Source: JADJVL01 sp039812765 (GTDB lineage Bacteria; Acidobacteriota; Holophagae; Holophagales; Holophagaceae). Taken from it: a stretch of DNA of 31,836 nucleotides. The position numbers and the translations under genes are program-made. Below, piece by piece: positions 7,655-14,668 of this stretch (its first letter is position 1; each line of letters starts with the position of its first letter). The stretch is taken from contig JBDIBF010000034.1 of assembly GCA_039812765.1 (NCBI GenBank), positions 1 through 31,836 on the forward strand. The letters run 5' to 3'. The notes beneath the pieces are model-generated. The model did no database searches, was not told where the DNA came from, and worked only from the letters and a program-made list of their open reading frames with translations.

Positions 7655-7660
7655 TAGACT
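7655..7660 (+). promoter_or_regulatory. Candidate -10 element of mqnE
   Basis: TAGACT, in GCTAGACT, lies 18 nt before the mqnE start and resembles the element ahead of the omega-like gene (2052-2057). No convincing -35 is seen at 16-18 nt. It would place an mqnE promoter downstream of the structured element. Confidence 0.3.
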
Positions 7661-7677
7661 GGACATCGAGGATCTTC

Positions 7678-8829
7678 ATGCCCGGTCTCGCCCACCCGCT
7701 CCAGTCCTACCTCCACGACGAACGCCTCCTTCCCATCGCGGATAAAGTCTCGAGAGGTGAGCGACTGACCTTCGAGGACGGCCTCCTCCTCTACGAGACC
7801 CCGGACCTCACGGGCGTGGGCGCGATGGCCCATCACGTCCGGCTCCAGAAGCACGGCCTGAAGACCTACTTCGTGCAGAACCGGCGCCTGTCCTACACCA
7901 ACATCTGCTACACCCACTGCCAGTTCTGCGCCTTCCAGGCCAAGCCCGGCGATCCGCGGGCCTACGTGCTCTCGGCGGACGACATCATCGCGGAGCTGGC
8001 CAAGCCCGAGAACACGGGGGTGCGCGAGCTGCACATGGTGGCGGGCCACTACCCGAAGCTGAAGATCGAGTACTTTGAGGACCTCTTCCGCCGCATCAAG
8101 GAGCGCTTCCCAGACCTGCACCTGAAAGTCTTCACCATGGTGGAGCTGGGCTACTACGCCCGGGTCAGCGGCCTGAGCGTGGAGGAATTCCTGGACCGCT
8201 GCGTGGCGGCGGGCCTGGAGAGCTGCCCCGGGGGCGGCGCCGAGATCTTCGACGCCGAGATCCGCGAGGCCATCTGCGTCGGCAAGAAGGACGCCCAGGT
8301 GTGGCTGGACAACGCCGAGCTCTGCCACGCGAAGGGCATCCCCACCAACTGCACCATGCTCTACGGCCACATCGAGGCCCCGAAGCACAAGGTGGACCAC
8401 CTGCTGCGCCTGCGCGACCTCCAGGACCGCAGCCTCGCCAGGGGCAAGGCCAGCTTCCTCGCCTACATCCCCCTGGCCTACCAGGTGGAGAACAACGAGC
8501 TGAGCCGCACCCACGTCATCCACGAGACCACGGGCACCGCGGACCTGCGCGAGATCGCCGTGGCCCGGCTCCTGCTCGACAACATCCCGCACATCAAGGC
8601 CTACTGGGTGATGATCGGCGAGGGCCTCGCCCAGGTGGGCCTGAACTACGGCGCCAACGACCTGGACGGCACCATCATCGAGGAGGAGATCGCCCACGAC
8701 GCCGGCGCGGCGACGCCCCAGATGCTGAGCAAGGCCCAGCTCGTGCGCCTCATCCGCGAGGCCGGCTTCGAGGCCCTCGAGCGGGACAACCTCTACAACA
8801 CCTTCGCGGTGGAGGCGGCAGGCGCCTGA
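7678..8829 (+). CDS. mqnE: Aminodeoxyfutalosine synthase, radical SAM
   Basis: A 383-residue radical SAM enzyme of the futalosine route to menaquinone; it joins SAM-derived adenosyl radical chemistry to 3-[(1-carboxyvinyl)oxy]benzoate to give aminodeoxyfutalosine. The cluster motif CYTHCQFC (C77, C81, C84) is present. Segments typical of MqnE rather than MqnC include SCPGGGAEIF, TMLYGHIE, HKVDHLLRLRDLQD, FIPLA-like AYIPLAYQVEN, HIKAYWVMIGEGLAQ and DLDGTIIEEEIAHDAGA. The ATG at 7678 has GAGG 6 nt upstream; longer in-frame readings run back through the structured element and are rejected. The fthC-like gene starts 2 nt after the stop. No other mqn gene is in the window. Identification is strong. 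Confidence 0.93.
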   Translation: MPGLAHPLQSYLHDERLLPIADKVSRGERLTFEDGLLLYETPDLTGVGAMAHHVRLQKHGLKTYFVQNRRLSYTNICYTHCQFCAFQAKPGDPRAYVLSADDIIAELAKPENTGVRELHMVAGHYPKLKIEYFEDLFRRIKERFPDLHLKVFTMVELGYYARVSGLSVEEFLDRCVAAGLESCPGGGAEIFDAEIREAICVGKKDAQVWLDNAELCHAKGIPTNCTMLYGHIEAPKHKVDHLLRLRDLQDRSLARGKASFLAYIPLAYQVENNELSRTHVIHETTGTADLREIAVARLLLDNIPHIKAYWVMIGEGLAQVGLNYGANDLDGTIIEEEIAHDAGAATPQMLSKAQLVRLIREAGFEALERDNLYNTFAVEAAGA

Positions 8830-8831
8830 GC

Positions 8832-9380
8832 ATGGAGACGAAGGCCGACCTCCGGAAACGGGTCTGGAAGCTGCGGGACGCCCTGCCCAAGGCCCAGCGC
8901 GCGGCGGCCTCCGCGGCCCTCTGCGCCAGGGTCGAGGCCTTCTGCGTCAGCCGACGGATCCGCCGCGTGGGCGTCTTCTGGCCCCTGGGCTCCGAGGTGG
9001 ACCTGCGCCCCCTCATCCAGGGGCACCCCGACTGGATGTTCTGGTTCCCGCGGGTCGCGAGCACCTCGCCGCCGCGCCTGGCCTGGGGCACCGAGCCCCT
9101 GCAGCCGGGGCTCTGGGGACTGATGGAGCCGACGATCACCCAGCACTTCACGCCGCCGGTGGAGCTGCTGCTGGTGCCGGGCCTGGCCTTCGACGACCGC
9201 GGCTACAGGGTCGGCTACGGCAAGGGCTACTACGACACGGTGCTGGAGCGCCTGGGCGAGGACGTCATCTGCATGGGCGTCTGCTTCCAGGCGCAGGTGG
9301 TGGACCAGATCCCCGAGGAGATGCACGACCAGCCCGTGGACTGGCTGGCGACGGAGACCCGCATCCGCGACCTGCGCTAG
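8832..9380 (+). CDS. fthC: 5-formyltetrahydrofolate cyclo-ligase
   Basis: A 182-residue enzyme converting 5-formyl-THF to 5,10-methenyl-THF with ATP, which returns this inhibitory folate to the one-carbon pool. The N-terminal KADLRKRVWKLRDAL helix, the substrate-binding VGVFWPLGSEVDLRPLI, and the diagnostic LLVPGLAFDDRGYRVGYGKG (about 113-132) with YYD are all present. The ATG lies 2 nt after the mqnE stop, so the two are probably one transcript; the metabolic link may be general rather than specific. Confidence 0.93.
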   Translation: METKADLRKRVWKLRDALPKAQRAAASAALCARVEAFCVSRRIRRVGVFWPLGSEVDLRPLIQGHPDWMFWFPRVASTSPPRLAWGTEPLQPGLWGLMEPTITQHFTPPVELLLVPGLAFDDRGYRVGYGKGYYDTVLERLGEDVICMGVCFQAQVVDQIPEEMHDQPVDWLATETRIRDLR

Positions 9381-9417
9381 GGGTGTGCGAGACTGGCGGA
9401 TCGTTCGAGGACTGATC

Positions 9418-10698
9418 ATGCGCCCGCTTCCCGCCTCCACAGACGTGCTGATCATCGGCGCCGGACCCGCCGGCACCGTGGCCGGGGCCACCCTGGCCCG
9501 GGCGGGCTTCAGGGTCCTCGCGGTGGAGAAGGCGTGGTTCCCCCGCCACGTCATCGGCGAGAGCCTGCTGCCCCGCTGCAACGAGCTGCTGGCCCAGGCC
9601 GGCCTGCTGGAGGCGGTGGAAGGCCGGCGCTACATGCCCAAGCACGCGGCGATGTTCTTCCAGGGGGAGAAGACCCAGCGCTTCGCCTTCGTCAACTCCC
9701 TGCCCGGCGACTGGACGTCCAGCTTCCAGGTGCCCCGGGACGACTTCGACCAGACCCTCGTGACCGCCGCCCGAGCCGGGGGCGTGGACGTGCGCTTCGG
9801 CCTCGAGGTGCGGGACGCGGTCTTCCGAGGGAATGGCGCGACCGTGGGGCTGCTGGATGTCGAGACCGGCGCGACGCAGTCCGTCGAGGCCCGCTTCGTC
9901 CTGGACTGCAGCGGACCGGCGCGGGTGCTCTCCCGGCTCCTCGGGCTCGAGATGCCGGCAGACATCCTGGCCCGCTCGGCGTACTACACCCACGTGGAGG
10001 GCGACCTCCGTCCCGAGGGCGAGGAGGCCGGGGACATCTGGGTGGTGCTGCATCCCAACGGCGCCTGGATCTGGATAATCCCCTTCAGCAACGGCCGGAC
10101 GTCGGTCGGCGTGGTGGCCGAGCAGGCCACCTTCGACGCCTACGAAGGCGGCGATGGCGAGAAGCTCTGGGCCATCCTGCGGGAGGAGCCGAACTGCGCC
10201 GCCCGCCTCGCCAGGGCGGAGCCCGTGATGCGCACCCAGCGCCTCCACGGCTGGAGCACCGTCACGAAACAGCTCCACGGCCCCGGCTGGGCCGTGGCCG
10301 GAAACGCCGGCGACTTCCTGGATCCGGTCTTCTCCAGCGGCGTCATGTTCGCCCTCGAGAGCGCGACGCTGGCCGCCCAGCTGGTCTCGAGGCAGCTCCA
10401 GGGCGAGGCCGTCGACTGGGACGCGGCCTACGACGGCCACATGCAGAAGGCCATCGGCACCTTCAAGACCTTCGTCCAGGCCTGGTACAGCGGCGACCTG
10501 CCCCGCATCTTCTTCAGCCCCGTCAAGCCCGAGCGCGACATCAAGAGCATCTGCTCGATCCTCGGCGGCAACGTCCTCAACGAGGAGAACCACCTCGTGA
10601 AGGACGGCTGCCGGAAGGGATTGGACCGGATGCTGATGGGGTTGAGGCTGCTCGAGGCGGGGATGAAGCCCCGGGCGGAGGCGGCAGCGAAGGCCTGA
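9418..10698 (+). CDS. FAD-dependent oxidoreductase of the flavin-dependent halogenase-like superfamily
   Basis: A 426-residue single-component flavoprotein. GAGPAG at 14-19 is the FAD Rossmann motif, followed by the VEK acidic strand end and PRHVIGESLLP. GNAGDFLDPVFSSGV near 300-315 is the second flavin motif of the halogenase/geranylgeranyl-reductase group. Residues 217-222 read WIWIIP, fitting the WxWxIP pattern of flavin-dependent halogenases, and K75 in YMPKHAAMFF sits near where the catalytic Lys of halogenases falls. Homologues without halogenase activity can share these motifs, so a hydroxylase or reductase is equally possible. ATG 9418 has GAGG 7 nt upstream and is preferred over GTG 9385. 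It probably ends the mqnE-fthC transcript. Confidence 0.8.
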   Translation: MRPLPASTDVLIIGAGPAGTVAGATLARAGFRVLAVEKAWFPRHVIGESLLPRCNELLAQAGLLEAVEGRRYMPKHAAMFFQGEKTQRFAFVNSLPGDWTSSFQVPRDDFDQTLVTAARAGGVDVRFGLEVRDAVFRGNGATVGLLDVETGATQSVEARFVLDCSGPARVLSRLLGLEMPADILARSAYYTHVEGDLRPEGEEAGDIWVVLHPNGAWIWIIPFSNGRTSVGVVAEQATFDAYEGGDGEKLWAILREEPNCAARLARAEPVMRTQRLHGWSTVTKQLHGPGWAVAGNAGDFLDPVFSSGVMFALESATLAAQLVSRQLQGEAVDWDAAYDGHMQKAIGTFKTFVQAWYSGDLPRIFFSPVKPERDIKSICSILGGNVLNEENHLVKDGCRKGLDRMLMGLRLLEAGMKPRAEAAAKA

Positions 10699-10707
10699 CG
10701 ATACCCT

Positions 10708-10757
10708 CACCCTTCGAGCCGATGTGATGACGGGATCACGACCGGCTAGGAAGGGTG
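10708..10757. terminator. Hairpin after the flavoprotein gene, possible terminator
   Basis: CACCCTTC (10708-10715) pairs with GAAGGGTG (10750-10757), with inner GCCG/CGGC and TGAT/ATCA pairs. It begins 10 nt after the stop codon but lacks a T tract and runs directly into structured element 2, so it may belong to that element instead. Confidence 0.4.
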
Positions 10758-11025
10758 GGTTTCAACGAGCACCTCGATAGGCGAGCCCCGCGCCTTCCGG
10801 GGCTCGCCCATCGAGGTGCCAGACGCGCGCAGCGCGTCAAGGCCGCCCGTTCCAGGCGCGAACCTCAGGCGAATCGGCCGGCCCCTTCCATCCTTCGCGG
10901 GGCGTCGTGACGGTCCAAGGTCTCGCGCCCGGCCATCCCGGCCTTGGCCCTTCGGGCCTGGCACCTCGATTCGCCATGGCCCGAAGGGCGCGGGCCATGG
11001 TGAATCGAGGTACTCGTCTCAACCC
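10757..11025. repeat. Structured inverted-repeat element, copy 2
   Basis: Lies in the 488-nt gap between two convergent genes. Ends: GGTTTCAACGAGCACC on the left and, inverted, GGTTGAGACGAGTACC on the right. Left hairpin: 22-nt arms 10769-10790 and 10798-10819 with one A-C mismatch and a 7-nt loop. Left mini-hairpin 10822-10838 is a perfect GACGCGC-GCA-GCGCGTC. Right mini-hairpin 10946-10958 is GGCCC-TTC-GGGCC. Right hairpin: 23-nt arms 10961-10983 and 10991-11013, with one C-A and one G-T, and a 7-nt loop. The arrangement equals copy 1, with different stem sequences. No plausible gene. The stretch 11026-11107 after it shows nothing recognisable. Confidence 0.75.
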
Positions 11026-11107
11026 CTGAACAGGGACCTCACCGTCGGAGCGTTCGTCGTCATGGGCCGTATAGTCCCGACGAGCTGAAGGGCAGGACCT
11101 CTCTGCT

Positions 11108-11154
11108 CATCGAGGTGCCAGACGCGCAGCGCGTCAAGGCCGCCCGTTCCAGGC
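11108..11154. repeat. Truncated fragment of structured element 2
   Basis: Matches 10809-10857 (end of the left hairpin arm, mini-hairpin and following arm) apart from a 2-nt deletion in the GCGC run. The left hairpin arm and terminal repeat are missing. It looks like a partial duplication or decayed half-element about 300 bp from the intact copy, 33 nt from the yhbY stop. Confidence 0.7.
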
Positions 11155-11186
11155 CCGTCCGCCCGGACCTCCGGACTCCCACCCCG

Positions 11187-11498
11187 CTACTTCTTCACCG
11201 GCGCCGGCAGCGGGTACTTCGTCTCCTTCGTCCGGCTGGCCCGGAAGAACAGCATGGTGTGCCCCACGGTCCACACGTGTTCGAGTCCTTCCAGCTTCCC
11301 GCACAGGCCGTCGATGACGGTCTGCTTGTCCTCGAAGCTGTTCGGGTTGATCTTCACCTTCACCAGCTCGAGGCTGTCGAGCATCACGTCCAGCTCGGCC
11401 ACGAGCGCGGGGGTGATGCCAGCCTTGCCGACGTGGACCACGGGCTTGAGGTGGTGGGCCTCGGCCTTGAGGAACTGGCGCTGCTTGGGCGTGAGCAT
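11187..11498 (-). CDS. yhbY: YhbY-family CRM-domain RNA-binding protein
   Basis: A 103-residue single CRM-domain protein; bacterial YhbY associates with pre-50S ribosomal particles. MLTPKQRQFLKAEAHHLKPV followed by VHVGKAGITPALVAELD contains the defining GKxG loop at 24-27, and LVKVKINPNS plus GHTMLFFR complete the fold. Length is typical. It starts 10 nt after the stop of the FHA-GAF-PP2C gene on the same strand, so the two are probably co-transcribed although no functional link is known. Confidence 0.92.
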   Translation of the reverse strand: MLTPKQRQFLKAEAHHLKPVVHVGKAGITPALVAELDVMLDSLELVKVKINPNSFEDKQTVIDGLCGKLEGLEHVWTVGHTMLFFRASRTKETKYPLPAPVKK

Positions 11499-11508
11499 GG
11501 CGGCCCTC

Positions 11509-13146
11509 CTACCCCTTGCGCCGCACGATCACCACCGTACGGTCGTCGCTGGCGGGGGCGTGGTGGGTGAAAGCCTCCAGCTCGTCCATGAGCCGGTGCT
11601 CCATCTCGGCCAGGGGCAGGGCCCGGTTGGCGGAGACGAAGGCCGACACGCGGGAGAGGTCGAAGTCCTCCCCGTCGGGGCTCGAGGCTTCGGTGATGCC
11701 GTCGGTGTAGAGGAAGAGCATGTCCCCCTCGTGGAGGAGCCGCTGCTCCTTCTGGTAGGGATTGCCGGGCAGCATCGCCAGGGGCATGCCGTGGCTCAGC
11801 AGCTGCTCCACCGTCCCATCGGCCCGCACCAGCAGGCCGGGGTTGTGTCCGGCGTTGGTGAACTGCACCTTCCCCGTGTCGGGGTCGATGACGAAGATGA
11901 AGGCCGTGATGAAGCGGTTCGGGGTGGTGCGGTGGGCCAGGCTCACCGAGAGCTTCTTGGCCAGGTCGTCCGTGGGCATCTGGGCGTCCGCCCAGGCCTC
12001 CAGGTAGGTCTGGAGGGCGGACATGAGGAGGCCCGGGCCCACGCCCTTGCCGCTCACGTCGGCGATGGCGCAGAGCCACTTGCCGTCGGGGCGCGGCCAG
12101 AAGCCGAAGAGGTCGCCGCTCACCTGGCGGCTGGCGGAATTGGCGCCATGGACCTCGATGCCCTCGATCACCGGCGCCACCGCCGGCAGCAGCCGCTGCT
12201 GGATCTGGCGGGCGATGCTCAGCTCCTGCTCCATGGCCCGCTTCTTGGCGACCTCCGTCTGCAGGCGGTCCTGGCGGATCTTGCCCGCGGCCACGTGGGC
12301 CAGGGAGGCCACCAGGCGCAGTTCCTCCTCGTTGAAGGGCTGCCGGTAGGGCCGCGCGTCAAGGTAGATGAGGCCCACCACCTCGCCCTCGAACTCCAGG
12401 GGCGTCGCGAGGATGCTGCTCACCCCGCTGAAGACCAGGGACTGGCTGGCGCTGAGTTTGGGATCGTTCGTGGGATCGTTGATGAGGAGGGCCTCCCGCC
12501 GCTCCACCACCGCCTCCACCAGCGTCTTGGAGACGCGGATCTGGGTGGCCTTGGCCATGTTGGACTTCACCGCCGCCGGGATGAGCTCGCCTCCGGGATC
12601 CTTGAGGAGGACCACGCCGCGGTCGGGCTTGAGCAGCTCGAAGAGGCGCCCCATCAGCTTGTCCAGCATGTCCTCGACGCTGATGTCCTTGACCAGGTCC
12701 AGGGTGGTCTCCTGGATGAGGGTCAGCGAGCCCATCCAGCGCATCTGGCCGCTGTCCTTGGGCTCGGGCGCCATGGACTTCAGCAGCTCGGCGATGGGCT
12801 TCACCATGGTGACGCCGCTGGGAGCCTGGCTTTCCTCGATGAGCACCGCGCTGGTGGGCTCCGCGTCCAGGGTGAGGTCCACCTTGCCGAGGGAGATGCG
12901 GTCGCCGGGCTTCAGGGTCTGCACCCCCTCCGCGGGCCTGCCGTTGATGAGGGTGCCGTTCAGGCTGCCGAGGTCCTCCACGCAGGGGACGCCGTTCTTC
13001 ATGCTGAAGCGCGCGTGGACCCGGCTCAGGCTGGGATCCTCGATGACGATGTCGTTCCCCGCCGCCCGGCCGACGGTCATGACAGGGGTATCCCCCGAGA
13101 GCTTTCGGGAGGGCTTGCCCGGAATGCGCAGGATCAGGAGGGCCAT
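11509..13146 (-). CDS. FHA-GAF-PP2C (RsbU/SpoIIE-type) phosphatase, paralogue 1
   Basis: A 545-residue cytoplasmic signalling phosphatase. FHA domain at about 22-92 with the phosphothreonine-binding set GR (26-27), SRVH (41-44) and NGT (63-65); GAF sensor domain at about 147-291 (RGVVLLKDPGGELIP ... GLIYLDARP); helical linker 292-325 with QIQQRLLP; PP2C/SpoIIE domain 335-545. Metal-binding Asp residues are intact: D345 (SGD), D363 (IADVSGKG), D482 (LYTDG) and the C-terminal DDRT. It would dephosphorylate Ser/Thr phosphoproteins, with FHA possibly docking a phosphorylated partner such as one of the nearby kinases. No anti-sigma or anti-anti-sigma gene is adjacent. yhbY follows by 10 nt. Confidence 0.9.
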   Translation of the reverse strand: MALLILRIPGKPSRKLSGDTPVMTVGRAAGNDIVIEDPSLSRVHARFSMKNGVPCVEDLGSLNGTLINGRPAEGVQTLKPGDRISLGKVDLTLDAEPTSAVLIEESQAPSGVTMVKPIAELLKSMAPEPKDSGQMRWMGSLTLIQETTLDLVKDISVEDMLDKLMGRLFELLKPDRGVVLLKDPGGELIPAAVKSNMAKATQIRVSKTLVEAVVERREALLINDPTNDPKLSASQSLVFSGVSSILATPLEFEGEVVGLIYLDARPYRQPFNEEELRLVASLAHVAAGKIRQDRLQTEVAKKRAMEQELSIARQIQQRLLPAVAPVIEGIEVHGANSASRQVSGDLFGFWPRPDGKWLCAIADVSGKGVGPGLLMSALQTYLEAWADAQMPTDDLAKKLSVSLAHRTTPNRFITAFIFVIDPDTGKVQFTNAGHNPGLLVRADGTVEQLLSHGMPLAMLPGNPYQKEQRLLHEGDMLFLYTDGITEASSPDGEDFDLSRVSAFVSANRALPLAEMEHRLMDELEAFTHHAPASDDRTVVIVRRKG

Positions 13147-13247
13147 GGGTGCGGTTCCAGCTTGCCAGGATTCCGGGGCGCGACGGGTTCGGATTCCAGC
13201 TTTTTCCTGGCCGGCGGGGAAGTGCCAAGATGGGAGCCGGAGGTCCC

Positions 13248-14636
13248 ATGCGCGCCGTCCTCTCCCTCGCCCTGGCCCTGGCCTGCGTCCCGCTCCCGGC
13301 CCAGGCCCCCCGCACCCTTCGCGTGGACGTGGTCCACACCGGCACCGCCACCACGGAAGCCTTCGGGCTCGAGCGCGTGGTGCGGGAGCCCCTGCCCTGG
13401 CCCGGCAATCCCCGGAAGCCTGTGGACGACTCCAGCTTGGGGCTCAACAAGTTCGAGGTCCGGGACGCCAAGACCCAGGCGGTGCTGTATTCCCGGGGCT
13501 ACGCCACCATCTTCGGCGAATGGCGCGACACGCCTGAATCAAAGGTCCGCGCCCGGGCCTTCGGCGAGTCCTTCCGCTTCCCGGAACCCAGCGGCCCGGT
13601 GGAGGTGGTGGTCTTCACCCGGGCCGCCGACCTCTCCTGGAAGGAGGTCTGGCGGGTGCCGGTGGATCCCAAGGCCCAGGACGTGATCCAGGCCGTCCCG
13701 ACGAACGCAGGCCCCCTGGTGCCGATCCTGAAGAGCGGCCCGTCGGCCTCGAAGGTGGACCTCCTCATCCTCGGGGACGGCTACACCGCCGCCGAGCGCC
13801 CCAAGTTCCTGAAGGACGCCCAGCGCATGGCCTACCTGCTCCTCACCCAGGAGCCCTTCAAGTCCCGGGCGAAGGATTTCAATGTCTGGGGCCTCTGCCC
13901 GCCGGCGAAGGAGTCCGGCATCTCGCGGCCCAGCACCGGCGTACACCGCCGCAGCCCCACCGGCGCGACCTACGACGCCTTCGGCAGCGAGCGCTACATC
14001 CTCACCTTCGACAACCGCGCCTTCCGGGACCTGGCCTCCCAGGCGCCCTACGACTTCGTGGAGATCCTGGTGAACGGCCGCACCTACGGCGGCGGGGGCA
14101 TCCACCAGCTCTACGGCACGGTGTCCTCGGACAACGCCTTCACCCCCTACGTCTTCGTCCACGAGTTCGGCCACCACATCGCCGGCCTGGCCGACGAGTA
14201 CTACACCAGCGACGTGGCCCAGGAACTGGGCAAGCCGCGCCGGGAGCCCTGGGAGCCCAACGTCACCGCGGACCCGAAGAATCCCAAGTGGAAGGCCGCC
14301 CTCAGCCCCGGCGTGCCCCTTCCCACCCCGTGGAAGAAGGCCGAGTTCGAGGCCTTCAGCCTCGCCATCCAGAAGGAGCGGCGCCAGATCCGGGCCGACC
14401 GCAGGCCCGAATCCGAGATGGAGGCCCTCTTCGCCCGGGAGGAGGCCCACGAGACCCGGTTCCTCCACCACGACGCCCACAGCGGCCAGGTGGGCGCCTT
14501 CGAGGGGGCGATGTACGAGGCCACGGGATACTACCGGGCCCAGGAGGACTGCATCATGTTCACCCGCGACAAGGTCGGCTTCTGCGCCGCCTGCCGGGCG
14601 GCCATCGAGCGGGTCATCGACCAGTACGTGAAATAG
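13248..14636 (+). CDS. Secreted M64-family (IgA peptidase-like) metallopeptidase
   Basis: A 462-residue protein with a signal peptide (MRAVLSLALALACVPLPAQA), so it is exported. The zinc motif HEFGHHIAGLADEYY begins at H305: H305, E306 and H309 with D316 as probable third ligand, the pattern of peptidase family M64. An N-terminal beta-rich domain precedes it, and VDLLILGDGYTAAE near residue 170 is typical of the family. The ATG at 13248 has GGAGG 4 nt upstream; an in-frame start at 13149 would bury the signal peptide behind 33 residues. Divergent from phosphatase 1 and convergent with phosphatase 2. Substrate unknown; the IgA name reflects the family's history only. Confidence 0.88.
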   Translation: MRAVLSLALALACVPLPAQAPRTLRVDVVHTGTATTEAFGLERVVREPLPWPGNPRKPVDDSSLGLNKFEVRDAKTQAVLYSRGYATIFGEWRDTPESKVRARAFGESFRFPEPSGPVEVVVFTRAADLSWKEVWRVPVDPKAQDVIQAVPTNAGPLVPILKSGPSASKVDLLILGDGYTAAERPKFLKDAQRMAYLLLTQEPFKSRAKDFNVWGLCPPAKESGISRPSTGVHRRSPTGATYDAFGSERYILTFDNRAFRDLASQAPYDFVEILVNGRTYGGGGIHQLYGTVSSDNAFTPYVFVHEFGHHIAGLADEYYTSDVAQELGKPRREPWEPNVTADPKNPKWKAALSPGVPLPTPWKKAEFEAFSLAIQKERRQIRADRRPESEMEALFAREEAHETRFLHHDAHSGQVGAFEGAMYEATGYYRAQEDCIMFTRDKVGFCAACRAAIERVIDQYVK

Positions 14637-14651
14637 ACCCGGGAACCAAGG

Positions 14652-14668
14652 GGGTCGGAGCCCGACCT
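14652..14668. terminator. Bidirectional hairpin between convergent genes
   Basis: GGTCGG-AGC-CCGACC occupies the 31-nt gap between the M64 peptidase stop and the phosphatase 2 stop. There is no T tract on either side, so it may only weakly terminate. Confidence 0.35.

Noticed and set aside
7378..7677. In-frame upstream extension of mqnE.
   Set aside because: It would run through the hairpin element; the ATG at 7678 has a good ribosome binding site and matches family length.
10816..11088. Small 90-codon plus-strand frame inside structured element 2.
   Set aside because: Overlaps hairpin arms, Arg/Pro-rich random composition, no ribosome binding site.
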